From positions 2,914,001-2,978,000 of the forward strand of contig NZ_CP081864.1 of NCBI RefSeq assembly GCF_019797845.1: a DNA stretch of 64,000 nt, given 5' to 3'. The notes beneath the pieces are model-generated. The model was not told where the DNA came from, did no database searches, and saw only the letters and a program-made list of their open reading frames with translations. Below are positions 1 through 8,890 of this stretch, piece after piece; the stretch's first letter is position 1, and every line of letters begins with the position of its first letter. A program made the translations under genes and the position numbers. This DNA is from Symbiopectobacterium purcellii. GTDB taxonomy: Bacteria; Pseudomonadota; Gammaproteobacteria; Enterobacterales; Enterobacteriaceae.

Positions 1-23
1 ATCCGGGTGATTTATCCTGTTGT

Positions 24-659
24 TTACGGTTGTTTTTCTTGTTGTTTTCGTTGAATCTCTCGATACCAGCGTGGATGATGCTTCTTCGCCCACGCCGCAG
101 GTACCCAGCCTTCTACCATAGCAGTAATTGTTCCTTTCACCCATAGCGCCGCATACACATGCACCATGATGACCAGGATCAGACCAACGGCCGCCAGCGA
201 GTGTACCAGCAGAGCCAAACGGATCACCGGGATAGGAAACGCTGGAGCAAAGTAGGGACGCCACATCACAATCCCACTCGCCAACAGCAGCACCAGGCAA
301 ATGATGGTCAACCAGAACACACTCTTTTGCCCGAAATTATACCGACCTGTGTCACCGACTTCCTGATTTCTGGCAATTTTGTGGATGTTTTTGGCCCATT
401 CAATGTCATCACGCTGGATCAGGTTGTGTTTCCAGTAGCGCAGGAACATCAGCAAGAAGGCCACAAACATCACCACGCCAACAAACGGATGCAGTATACG
501 CGCCAGTTGTGGCGTACCGAGAATATGCAGCAACCAGTTCAGCGAAGGGAACAAAAACCCTAACCCGCTTATCGCGGCAAACACGAAGCAGAATGCCACA
601 ATCCAATGATTAATGCGCTCAGGCGCGCTATAGCGCTGAATGCGATTACTCTTTTTCAT
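24..659 (-). CDS. fdoI: Formate dehydrogenase-O cytochrome b556 subunit
   Basis: This 211-residue inner-membrane cytochrome b carries electrons from formate oxidation to the quinone pool. It begins [11 protein letters not shown], typical of the FdoI/FdnI family, and continues with four hydrophobic spans and the conserved [11 protein letters not shown] loop and VWVKGTI-type segment near the C-terminus; the length fits the family. I chose the ATG at 659 rather than upstream ATGs because family members begin a few residues before [11 protein letters not shown]. It overlaps the end of fdoH by 14 bases, so the two are translationally coupled. Histidines within the spans (INHW, LHPFVG, VHVY) are the likely haem ligands. 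The gene looks intact, but the catalytic subunit gene of the same operon is disrupted. Confidence 0.95.
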   Translation of the reverse strand: MKKSNRIQRYSAPERINHWIVAFCFVFAAISGLGFLFPSLNWLLHILGTPQLARILHPFVGVVMFVAFLLMFLRYWKHNLIQRDDIEWAKNIHKIARNQEVGDTGRYNFGQKSVFWLTIICLVLLLASGIVMWRPYFAPAFPIPVIRLALLVHSLAAVGLILVIMVHVYAALWVKGTITAMVEGWVPAAWAKKHHPRWYREIQRKQQEKQP

Positions 660-1578
660 GCTGTTTACCCTCATGCTGTGCGGTGGTCGCCTCATCCTTT
701 ACCTCGTCCTCATCGTCCTCTTCGTCGACCCGATTGGGCCCAACGCCCACATAGTGGAAGACGCTGGCGGCAAAGGTCGCCGCAAAGCCAATCGCGGCGA
801 GCGGTTTCCAAATCCCCTTCCAGAAGGTCACTGTGGGGCTGATGGCCGGGTTATCCGGTAAACCATGATAGAGCTGCGGCCTGTCAGCATGGTGCAGCAC
901 GTACATCACATGGGTGCCCCCCACCCCTGCCGGATCGTACAGCCCGGCATTGTCGTAACCGCGCTCTTTAAGATCGACCACGCGTTCCGCGGCCAGGGTT
1001 TTCATATCGTCTTTGGTACCAAAATGAATAGCGCCCGTCGGACAGGTTTTAACACAGGCTGGCTCCTGCCCTACGGCCACGCGATCGACGCACAGCGTGC
1101 ATTTGTAAACGCGGTTATCGTCTTTATTCAACCGCGGCACATCAAACGGACAACCCGCGATACAATAGCCGCAGCCGATACACTGTTCAGACTGAAAATC
1201 AACGATACCGTTGGCATACTGAATAATCGCCCCCTCTGCCGGGCAGGCCTTCAGGCAACCCGGATCCGCACAGTGCATACAGCCATCTTTACGGATCAGC
1301 CACTCCAGCTTGCCGTTTTCCTCAATTTCCGAAAACCGCATCACCGTCCAGGATTTAGCCGTTAGGTCGATAGGGTTGTCATAAACACCAATGTTGTGGC
1401 CTACCTCATCGCGAATATCGTTCCATTCGGAGCAGGCGACCTGGCAGGCCTTACAGCCGATGCAGGTAGTGACGTCGATAAGCTTCGCGACTTCTGCCTG
1501 ATGGTCGCGAGCCTGCGGCGGCGGGGTGAACGCGCTGGTCGCTGAGCGACGAATAACATCTTGTGATTGCATTGCCAT
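646..1578 (-). CDS. fdoH: Formate dehydrogenase-O iron-sulfur subunit
   Basis: This 310-residue electron-transfer subunit links the molybdenum subunit FdoG to the cytochrome FdoI. Four ferredoxin-type cysteine groups are visible: [11 protein letters not shown] near residue 39, [13 protein letters not shown] near 100, [11 protein letters not shown] near 133 and CTLCVDR plus CVKTC near 160-180. A single membrane-spanning segment follows near residues 250-270 ([18 protein letters not shown]). The protein ends in an acidic, charged tail somewhat longer than in E. coli. It lies 12 bases downstream of fdoG and overlaps fdoI. All cluster-binding cysteines appear present. Confidence 0.95.
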   Translation of the reverse strand: MAMQSQDVIRRSATSAFTPPPQARDHQAEVAKLIDVTTCIGCKACQVACSEWNDIRDEVGHNIGVYDNPIDLTAKSWTVMRFSEIEENGKLEWLIRKDGCMHCADPGCLKACPAEGAIIQYANGIVDFQSEQCIGCGYCIAGCPFDVPRLNKDDNRVYKCTLCVDRVAVGQEPACVKTCPTGAIHFGTKDDMKTLAAERVVDLKERGYDNAGLYDPAGVGGTHVMYVLHHADRPQLYHGLPDNPAISPTVTFWKGIWKPLAAIGFAATFAASVFHYVGVGPNRVDEEDDEDEVKDEATTAQHEGKQHEKE

Positions 1579-4524
1579 GTGCTGTCTCCCTTACGCCTTT
1601 TCCACGTTGACCAGAAAAGCCTTGTATTCCGGGGTTTGGCTATTGGCGTCCCCCACATGTGGCGTAAGAATATTTGCCATATACCCTTTACGCGTGGTGC
1701 CCTCAAACCCCCAGTGGCAGGGAATACCGATGGTTTCGACCGTTTGCCCGGCTACCGTCAACGTGCGAATACGCTTGGTCACTACCGCTTTGGCTTTAAT
1801 AAAGCCGCGCTTGCTGCTGACCTTCACCGTATCGCCCACACGAATCCCCTTCTGCTGCGCCAACCCTTCGCCAATTTCAACAAACTGCTCGGGCTGCGCA
1901 ATCGCATTCAGACGCGCGTGTTTGGTCCAGTGGCGGAACAGCTCAGTGAGCGAATAGGTGGTCGCGACATAAGGAAACTCGTCCGGTGTTCCCATACGCT
2001 GACGGTCAACGTCAAACAGGCGCATGGCCGGGTTGTGCATCACGTTGGCATGTAACGGGTTCTGTTTTAACGGCGATTCGACAGGCTCGTAATGTTCTGG
2101 GAACGGGCCATCGACCATCTTGGTCATGGCAAACAACCGTCCTAACCCCTCCTGATTCATGATAAAGGGACCAACACCGCTGTTTGGTGCCGCCGCGCTG
2201 TAATCCGCCACATCACTGCCCGTCCAACGTTTTCCATCCCAGCGCACCACTTCTCGTTTCGGATCCCACGGTTGTCCGCTTTCATCCGCTGAGGCGCGGT
2301 TGTAGAGAATGCGACGATTCTGCGGCCATGCCCAAGACCAACCGGGCGTATTGCCCAGACCGGAATCCGCATTGTCTCGATTGGCCATCTGGTTACCCTT
2401 CTCCGTCCAGCTTCCGGCGTAAACCCAGCAGAAACTGGCGGTAGTGCCGTCATCACGCATTTGGGCGAAACTGTCGAGCAGTTGGCCTTTTTTCAGAATC
2501 TGCTTGCCCTGATCGTCAAAAACATCCTCCAGCGCATAGCCGTTAGCCTCTTTCGCCACTTCCTCCGGTGTAGGATCCTCCGGGTCCGCGTAGTTCCAGG
2601 TCATGTTTAACAGCGGCTCTGGATTGGCTCCCCCTTCTTTGGCATACATCTCACGCAGGCGCAGTAGAATACCGGAGAGAATAACCCCATCGTGCAAGGC
2701 CTCACCCGGAGGCTGTGCACCGGCAAAATGCCATTGCAGCCAGCGGCCGGAGTTGACGATAGAACCGTTTTCTTCAGCAAAACAGCTCGACGGCAAACGA
2801 AACACTTCGGTCTGAATCTGGGCGGGGTCCACATCGTTCAGTTCGCCGTGATTTTGCCAAAAGTTACTGGTTTCGGTCGCCAACGGATCGATAATCACCA
2901 GAAACTTGAGTTTCTTTAGCGCCTCACGGGCCTGATTGGAATCGGCAAAGGCCGCCATCGGGTTAAAGCCCTGCGCAATATAACCGTTCACCTTGCCCGC
3001 CAGCATCAGGCGCGAATAGCTGAGCGCGTCATAGCTCTTGTCCCACTTCGGCAGCCAGTCAAAGCCCCAGTCGTTTTCCTTCTGTGCCTTATCGCCATAC
3101 AGGCTCTTCATCAAGCTGATAAAAAATTTGGGCGTGTTCTTCCAATAATTGACCTGATCCGCCAGCAGCGCTTTGGGGGTGATTTCATTTAAATACTGTT
3201 GCAGCGTGGTCTGCTTTTCTGAGGGCAAGTCCATGTAGCCGGGCAAGCGCAGCGACAGCAGCCCAAGATCGGTATACCCCTGAATGTTGGAGTGTCCGCG
3301 CAGCGCATTCACCCCGCCCCCCGCCATGCCAATATTGCCTAATAACAGCTGGATCATGGCGGCCGTGCGGATCATCTGTGCGCCGGTGGTATGTTGCGTC
3401 CAGCCTAGAGCGTAGAGAACCGTGGCGGTTTTATCGGGTACCGCCGTGGTAGCCAGCAGTTCACAAATTTTGATGAAATCGTCAAGCGGTGTACCGCACA
3501 CCTCAGTGACCAATTGTGGCGTGTAACGACTGACGTGCTGTTTCAGTTGCTGCCATACGCTACGCGGATGCGTCAGCGTCATATCGCGCTTGGCGAAGCC
3601 GTTTTCATCCAGTTCATAGTTCCAGGTGGTGTTGTCGTATTTACTGTCTTTCTCGCTGTAACCGCTAAACAGGCCGTCGGTAAAGGCAAAATCCTCCCGC
3701 ACCAGCAAACTGGCGTTGGTGTAGGACAACACGTATTGATGCTGGATTTTATCTTGCGTGATCAGATAATTGACCACGCCTAACAGGAAAGTGATATCCG
3801 AACCGGCCCGGATCGGCGAATACATGTCAGCGACGGCTGCGGTACGATTAAAGCGCGGGTCGACCACCACCATGCGAGCGCCGTTTTTCACCTTGGCCTC
3901 AATCGCCCATTTGAATCCCACCGGGTGCGCTTCTGCCGGGTTACCGCCCATCACCAGAATCACATTGGCGTTTTTAATATCAACCCAGCTATTGGTCATC
4001 GCGCCACGGCCAAAGGTCGCCCCCAACGCGGCAACCGTCGGCCCATGGCATAAACGCGCCTGCGTATCCATCCCCAGCATGCCAAGCGAACGGGCGAAAC
4101 GGTAATCCAATGCGCCGGTTTCATTGCTGGCCGCCGAAGAGCACAACATCCCGGTAGTGAGCCAACGGTTAACCGTGACACCTGCGCTGTTCTTTTCCAC
4201 GAAGTTTGCATCGCGATCCGCCTTCATCAAACGCGCAATGCGATCGAAGGCGTCATTCCAACTGATGGGCACCCACTTATCAGAACCTGGCGCGCGATAC
4301 TCTGGCAGTTTCAGGCGTTGGTCACTGTGGATAAAGTCAATCAGCCCTGCCCCTTTTGGGCATAAAGAGCCGCGGCTTACCGGATGATCCGGATCGCCTT
4401 CGATATGAAAGATAGAAGCAATCGCATTTTTGGCGCCGTCGCCACGGCTGTACATCAAAATGCCGCATCCAACGGAGCAATAGGTACAGTTGTTTCTTGT
4501 CTCTCTGGCACGCAACAGTTTGTA

Positions 4525-4533
4525 TTGTCGGGT
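4525..4533. repeat. Target-site duplication, left copy
   Basis: TTGTCGGGT directly abuts the left inverted repeat of the IS903-type element and is repeated exactly at 5588-5596. Confidence 0.95.
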
Positions 4534-5587
4534 GGCTTTGTTGAATAAATAGAACTTTTAGGTGAGCATCTGCTCAGATCACTACCGTCATTTCAACATC
4601 TGCACCCCATGGCAAAGCAAAAATTTAAAATCACCAACTGGTCTACGTACAACAAAGCTCTCAAGCTGCGCGGGTCTCTGACAATATGGCTGGATGAGTC
4701 GTCCGTTTCTGCATGGACGGAGAAAACAACGCCTGAACGGCGTGGCCGGCCGCGTCACTACTCAGATATGGCTATCACCACTGTTCTGATGATGAAACGC
4801 GTGTTTGGCCTTTCGCTAAGGGCTTTACAGGGCTTCGTTGACTCCATTTTTAAACTGATGGGGCTGCCGCTAAGATGCCCAGACTACTCGCTGCTCAGCA
4901 AGCGAGCAAAGACCGTTAAAATCAGCATAAAAACGCCGACCCGTGGTGAAATCTCCCATCTGGTCATTGACGCAACCGGCCTGAAGGTCTTTGGCGAAGG
5001 CGAATGGAAAGTCCGGCAGCATGGTGCAGAAAGACGGCGGGTGTGGCGTAAGCTGCATCTGGCCACAGACAGTGTGACGCATGAAATTATCTGTGCTGAT
5101 TTGTCACTCAGCGGCACGACTGATGCTCAGGCTCTACCGGGCCTGATAAACCAGACCCACCGGAAAATCAGGGAAGCGTCGGCTGACGGCGCTTACGATA
5201 CCCGCTACTGTCATGATGTGCTGCTGAGGAAGAGGATAAGGCCTCTTATTCCTCCACGACGTGGTTCGCAATATTGGCCAGACCGATACCATGAGCGTAA
5301 TCACGCGGTTGCGGATCAGCGTCTAAGCGGCAGTAACGATGTCTGGAAAAAGAAAGTGGGCTATCATAGACGCTCAGTGGCTGAAACAGCGATATTCCGG
5401 TTCAAAACGCTTCTGGGCGATCATCTAAGTCTACGTGACTATGATGCGCAGGTAGGTGAGGCAATGGCGATGGTCAAAGCGCTTAACAAAATGACGCTGT
5501 TAGGCATGCCGAACAGCATCCGGATCGCATAACAATCGATCTGCTAGGGGAGCTGTAGTCACAAGTTCTGATTTATTCAACAAAGCC
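4534..5587 (+). mobile_element. IS903-type insertion sequence (IS5 family)
   Basis: The element is 1054 bases long with terminal inverted repeats beginning GGCTTTGTTGAATAAAT at both ends (left end 4534; right end complementary, ending 5587). It is flanked by a perfect 9-base target duplication, TTGTCGGGT. Length, ends, 9-base duplication and the 307-residue transposase all match the IS903 group. The perfect duplication indicates a simple and probably recent insertion into fdoG. The transposase is oriented opposite to fdoG. Confidence 0.95.
4609..5532 (+). CDS. IS903-type transposase
   Basis: This 307-residue DDE transposase has the same length as the IS903 enzyme and very similar sequence, for example MAKQKFKITNW at the start, RGEISHLVIDATGLKVFGEGEWK in the catalytic core, SADGAYDTRYCHD around the second acidic residue, and the final helix LRDYDAQVGEAMAMVKALNKM. 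Likely catalytic acids are the Asp of VIDATGLK, the Asp of DGAYD and the Glu of SVAETAIFR. The frame is open throughout, so the element may still be mobile. Confidence 0.95.
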   Translation: MAKQKFKITNWSTYNKALKLRGSLTIWLDESSVSAWTEKTTPERRGRPRHYSDMAITTVLMMKRVFGLSLRALQGFVDSIFKLMGLPLRCPDYSLLSKRAKTVKISIKTPTRGEISHLVIDATGLKVFGEGEWKVRQHGAERRRVWRKLHLATDSVTHEIICADLSLSGTTDAQALPGLINQTHRKIREASADGAYDTRYCHDVLLRKRIRPLIPPRRGSQYWPDRYHERNHAVADQRLSGSNDVWKKKVGYHRRSVAETAIFRFKTLLGDHLSLRDYDAQVGEAMAMVKALNKMTLLGMPNSIRIA

Positions 5588-5596
5588 TTGTCGGGT
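5588..5596. repeat. Target-site duplication, right copy
   Basis: TTGTCGGGT follows the right end of the IS903-type element, identical to 4525-4533. Nine bases is the usual duplication size for this group. Confidence 0.95.
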
Positions 5597-5698
5597 TTCT
5601 GCGAATGCCGTGGCGGGAGAGAAACCCAATGCGGTGACCGTGGCTCCCGCCATGCCGCCCGCACATATTCTAAAGAATTGTCTTCTGCTGACTTGCAT

Positions 5699-6112
5699 AA
5701 AAACTCCTAAGCCCACATTGCTCAAAAATTGGTGGCGCAAATAGCATTTCGTTTTAATTAATAAATAAGATAGAACCGGATTGGGGATAAAACCATATAC
5801 TTATTAAGTATTATGCATTGAAATATAAAAACCGCAAACCATTATCAATCCGACAACAAAAAAGACACATAACTGCACAATAAATCACCAAACCCAGTAT
5901 CAGATCACAATTAATGATAATAATTATCAATACCATCGCAGCGGTTTTTTTATCTTTATATAAATATTTACATATCGAATTTGCGAAAAAATAAGAACGT
6001 TCAAGATAAAAAAAACCAAAAAATAATAATTAATTACCGGTTTCTATTAATCTCTTATTGAACGTTAGCGACAGGAAATGCAATTACATCTCACGGGGGA
6101 GGATATTGATTA
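5699..6112 (-). promoter_or_regulatory. AT-rich fdoG leader and upstream region
   Basis: This non-coding stretch separates fdoG from the amidotransferase gene. It holds the fdoG ribosome-binding site (5704-5708). It also holds a segment at 5713-5723 that reads GAGCAATGTGG on the minus strand, complementary to the ACATTGCTC/CACATTGCT seed I recall in enterobacterial RyhB. A perfect Fur-type palindrome lies at 5915-5929. No open frame of note was found. The rest is low-complexity A/T. Confidence 0.55.
5915..5929. promoter_or_regulatory. Perfect Fur-box palindrome
   Basis: TGATAATAATTATCA matches the 7-1-7 Fur consensus (TGATAATnATTATCA) exactly. It sits about 217 bases upstream of the fdoG start, and no classical iron-uptake gene flanks it. 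Confidence 0.7.
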
Positions 6113-6142
6113 AATAAACGGGCTGGATTATTGCAACCCGTT
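6113..6142 (-). terminator. Terminator after the amidotransferase-like gene
   Basis: On the minus strand AACGGGTTG pairs with CAGCCCGTT across an 11-base loop (one G-T wobble) and is followed by TTATTT. It lies 20 bases past the stop of the gene at 6163. Confidence 0.6.
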
Positions 6143-6162
6143 ATTATACAGATCGTTGCCTG

Positions 6163-6909
6163 TTAAGCCGCGGGGATAAAGTTTGCCGGGTGATCCTCAA
6201 TCTGAGCCACAAAGTCGAGCAAGAGTCGACGCGCCCAGAGTGGCTCCTGCCCCCGTTGGAGCAACCGATCAACATCATGCCCAGCGGCCCGTAATGCGTT
6301 GGCACTGTTACGCACGCACTGCGTCATGATCGCGGCGGTAAATTCCGGGTGGAACTGCACCGAAAGTGCATGGGGGCCATAGCGTAACATCTGGCAGCCA
6401 TCCTGGTCGGAATAGGCCAGCACCTGAGCCCCCGGAGGCGGAATCAGTACCGATTGCTGATGTGTCAAATAAGCGTCAAAGTGTGCAGGATAATCGCGCA
6501 GCAACGGGTCGTTCACGCCCTGCGCTGTCAGCGTCACCTTTTTTAGCCCAATTTCTTTGCCCTTGGGATTATCGGCAACCAGTCCGCCAAGCACATCCGC
6601 CAACAGTTGATGTCCATAACACACGCCCAGCAAGGGCAGTTGCGCATGGAACGCCTCACGCAGCCAGGCCGCCGTTGACTCGCTCCAGTCTAACCGGTCG
6701 GTTACCATCGACCAGGAGCCGCTGACCACCGCCCCGGCTACCGCATCAGGAAGGGGTAAGCGTTCTCCCCGTTCCGGCCGAATCACCAGCAGCTCACGCG
6801 GCTCTGCTGCCAGCGCCGCACTAAACCAGAGACGTTGTTCACCCACCACCTGGGCAATCGGCTGCGGCGGCACGCCCATTTGAATAATCAATAACGGCTT
6901 TTTATCCAT
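6163..6909 (-). CDS. Class I glutamine amidotransferase-like protein
   Basis: This 248-residue protein has the class I amidotransferase fold: the nucleophile elbow LLGVCYGHQLLA near residue 97 supplies the catalytic Cys, and SVQFHPEFT near residue 185 supplies the His and Glu. It resembles stand-alone GuaA-like amidotransferases that hydrolyse glutamine or a gamma-glutamyl substrate; the partner or true substrate cannot be told from sequence. It has no signal peptide or membrane segment and is probably cytoplasmic. It is transcribed alone, with its own terminator. Nothing suggests damage. Confidence 0.8.
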   Translation of the reverse strand: MDKKPLLIIQMGVPPQPIAQVVGEQRLWFSAALAAEPRELLVIRPERGERLPLPDAVAGAVVSGSWSMVTDRLDWSESTAAWLREAFHAQLPLLGVCYGHQLLADVLGGLVADNPKGKEIGLKKVTLTAQGVNDPLLRDYPAHFDAYLTHQQSVLIPPPGAQVLAYSDQDGCQMLRYGPHALSVQFHPEFTAAIMTQCVRNSANALRAAGHDVDRLLQRGQEPLWARRLLLDFVAQIEDHPANFIPAA

Positions 6910-7004
6910 GTTATGCTTACCTGCTTCTCAATACGCGGACGTTACCGCTATTCCTTTTGAACCCTACCATGCCGCCTAAACCCTGTCACGAGACGGGCAT
7001 CTGG

Positions 7005-7487
7005 TCACACCGCCGAACCCTGTGACTTCAGATACACCAGCGCATACACATCAAAAAAAGTCACTTTCCCCTTGGTCTGCTGGATCTGCGCTACGCCTTG
7101 CTTCACCTCGGGGGTAACCCCGGTACTCGATTGAATTTGTGCATACGCCTGTTGAGAAATGCTGCGCTTATTAAACCACTCGCCGTTATAGCAGACGCGC
7201 AAATCCATCTGGTCAATATCGTCAAAGTGGTAACGAGGGCTCACATGGCAGGAAAGCCCCAGTGACACGCCCAGCACAAACAGCGTGAACCCCACCACAT
7301 AGCCGCTACCGAAATAATCGGCAAACCCCAAAATCAATAACACCGGGAGGTAGCACAGTAACATGCCGCCGAAAAGATAGGGGTGTTTACGGATAAAGCC
7401 GGGATTAAAGCGGATTTTGTTATCGCGCTTCTCTTTACGATTAAGCTGTTCGATGTCATTACTCAGAATACGTTTAATCTCATCCAT
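7005..7487 (-). CDS. ylaC: YlaC family inner-membrane protein
   Basis: This 160-residue protein aligns by eye with E. coli YlaC: an N-terminal LNRKEKRDNKIRFNPGFIRKHP segment, two hydrophobic spans near residues 43-85, then YHFDDIDQMDLRVCYNGEWFN and a C-terminal FFDVYALVYLKS. The function is unknown. I chose the ATG at 7487 because it aligns with the family start; 17 extra residues upstream are non-conserved. The two spans suggest both ends lie on the same side of the inner membrane. Confidence 0.75.
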   Translation of the reverse strand: MDEIKRILSNDIEQLNRKEKRDNKIRFNPGFIRKHPYLFGGMLLCYLPVLLILGFADYFGSGYVVGFTLFVLGVSLGLSCHVSPRYHFDDIDQMDLRVCYNGEWFNKRSISQQAYAQIQSSTGVTPEVKQGVAQIQQTKGKVTFFDVYALVYLKSQGSAV

Positions 7488-7680
7488 CGGGATACTTCCT
7501 CTCCTCACCGCCGGATTCGTCGTATCGACGCGCACCATGCTACGCCGTTGTTTATCAGTATAGACGTACTGGCGTTAACGAAAAAATCACATTCCGTCCA
7601 GACAGTAAACCGACAGTGTGATGCCCAAAAACATGACGGCAAGGCGAAAGGGATAAGGTGGTTTTGCCAAAGAGAAAGTG

Positions 7681-7731
7681 GTTTATCGAGAGATAAACAT
7701 TGCGTGCGTCGCCACAGCGGCACACGCAATA
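7681..7731 (-). terminator. Twin hairpins after chuWXY
   Basis: Two adjacent hairpins lie 24 bases past the chuY stop. GTTTATC-gaga-GATAAAC is at 7681-7698. A longer imperfect stem around 7699-7730 begins ATTGCGTG and ends CACACGCAAT. They probably end the chuWXY transcript, although the U-tract is weak. Confidence 0.5.
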
Positions 7732-7754
7732 AAAACAGTGAAGAGACGGCGAAA

Positions 7755-8387
7755 CTAGCGCACCGCAGGCATTTCAAGCTCGGGATCGATCAGGTTGTAG
7801 ATCTGATTGCCAAATACGGGTTGCAGCAGCAATTTTTCCAACGCAAATGCCACATCCTGACGTGAGATAAGCCCCAATGTTGCGGGCCCTTGCGTCAGTT
7901 GGCCATTATGCGTTGCCACCACATCCAACAGCCCACCAGGACGAACGATGGCGTAATCGAGCGAGCTGCTTTGTAACCAGCATTCCGCCAGCGATTTCTC
8001 TCTCACCGCCAGACCAAAAGCGGCTTTCGCCCGCGCGGAGAGCAGCGGCCACCCCTCACCGCATCCCAGTGAGGTCACCAGCAGCATACGTTTCAGGCCA
8101 GCCTGTTCTGCGCCATCAATGAGTGTGCGGTGTCCCAGATAGTTCACCGAACCGCCACCCAGCGTGGAAACAACAACCGCATCCGGCCCTGCGGCCTGAC
8201 AGGCTTGGGCAACCACCTCAGGCTCACAAGCATCACCCTCGACCACGGTTACGCCCTGCTCACGGCACTGTCTGGCCTGTTCACTGTCGCGCAACACCAG
8301 AATAACCGACTGGTTGCACGCCAGTGCACGTTGCAGCAGGCACGCGCCAACGCCGCTGCCCGCACCGAACAGCAACCAAGGCGTCAC
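7755..8387 (-). CDS. chuY: ChuY-like NAD(P)-dependent reductase (anaerobilin reductase)
   Basis: This 210-residue single-domain Rossmann protein of the atypical SDR type has the nucleotide motif LFGAGSGVGACLLQRAL at its N-terminus. TLGGGSVNYLGH and RMLLVTSLGCG follow. It is the third gene of chuW-chuX-chuY, the order found in E. coli, where ChuY reduces the linear tetrapyrrole anaerobilin made by ChuW. The start codon overlaps the chuX stop by four bases. The assignment rests on fold, size and strict context. A generic SDR reductase is the alternative, but the context makes ChuY more likely. Confidence 0.82.
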   Translation of the reverse strand: MTPWLLFGAGSGVGACLLQRALACNQSVILVLRDSEQARQCREQGVTVVEGDACEPEVVAQACQAAGPDAVVVSTLGGGSVNYLGHRTLIDGAEQAGLKRMLLVTSLGCGEGWPLLSARAKAAFGLAVREKSLAECWLQSSSLDYAIVRPGGLLDVVATHNGQLTQGPATLGLISRQDVAFALEKLLLQPVFGNQIYNLIDPELEMPAVR

Positions 8388-8878
8388 GCTGCCACCGCCC
8401 GCAGTTCATCCGCCAGCAGACGGAACGCAATAACCTGATGCGCCAACAGTTGACGGTGATCGTCACGGCCAAGGAAAATTTTGAACATGGCATCACCTGC
8501 CGCATTGAAAAACACCACGGAAGCGGTATCCATCCCCATAAACTTACGCTCGATAAGCGCAATGTGCTCGCAGCGAGTAGCACGGATGTGGCCACTCAGC
8601 CCATTTTTGCCACGCAGGTTAAAATAGCCGTGACGATGCGTGCCTGTTGGCAATACGCTCTTGAACTCCAGAATGGCATCCGCCGTGTGACTGATGAGCG
8701 TTACCTCACCCCACTGGGTAATGGTGTCCCACACGCGATCGAACTGATCCCCCGCCACCAGCGTACGCTGCGCGTCCGGCAATGCGTCGGTAACCGCAAA
8801 CAGGCTGGTCTGGTATTGTTCCGCGATCGCCTCTAAGGTGCCATCCGGATTTGTCGCCAATAATTCTTGTAACGTCAT
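8384..8878 (-). CDS. chuX: Haem-binding carrier ChuX/HutX
   Basis: This 164-residue cytoplasmic haem-utilisation carrier of the HutX/ChuX family is predicted to bind haem and hand it to the ChuW methyltransferase. Recognisable segments are the N-terminal LLATNPDGTLEAIAEQY, GYFNLRGKNGLSGHI and FFNAAGDAMFKIFLGRD near the C-terminus. It lies 12 bases downstream of chuW and overlaps chuY by four bases. The frame is intact. Confidence 0.88.
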   Translation of the reverse strand: MTLQELLATNPDGTLEAIAEQYQTSLFAVTDALPDAQRTLVAGDQFDRVWDTITQWGEVTLISHTADAILEFKSVLPTGTHRHGYFNLRGKNGLSGHIRATRCEHIALIERKFMGMDTASVVFFNAAGDAMFKIFLGRDDHRQLLAHQVIAFRLLADELRAVAA

Positions 8879-8890
8879 TATCTTCTTCCC

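Larger units (their letters stand above)
1591..5698 (-). pseudogene. fdoG: Formate dehydrogenase-O catalytic subunit, interrupted by IS903-type element; Cys in place of Sec
   Basis: This is the molybdopterin formate dehydrogenase subunit, split by an insertion sequence after the signal-peptide region. The start at 5698 gives a twin-arginine signal (SRRQFFRICAGG) ending ATAFAETRQ. The reading resumes beyond the element with ETRNNCTYCSVGC, the 4Fe-4S site. Removing the 1054-base element and one 9-base target copy restores an open frame of 1014 codons, close to the 1016 of E. coli FdoG. At the active site, where E. coli has selenocysteine (ARVUHGPTV), this gene reads ARLCHGPTV with a TGC codon at 4048-4050. 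A ribosome-binding site (AGGAG, 5704-5708) precedes the ATG. As it stands no full-length exported enzyme can be made. The downstream part keeps an ATG (4515), but its product would lack the Tat signal. Confidence 0.93.

Noticed and set aside
5915..6142. A RyhB small RNA gene driven by the Fur palindrome
   Set aside because: Neither strand next to the palindrome contains the RyhB core with CACATTGCTTCC. Only the complement of the seed occurs, in the fdoG leader.
7755..8387. HugZ-type haem utilisation protein as third gene of the haem operon
   Set aside because: The protein is a Rossmann-fold SDR with GAGSGVG, not an FMN-binding split-barrel, so ChuY fits.
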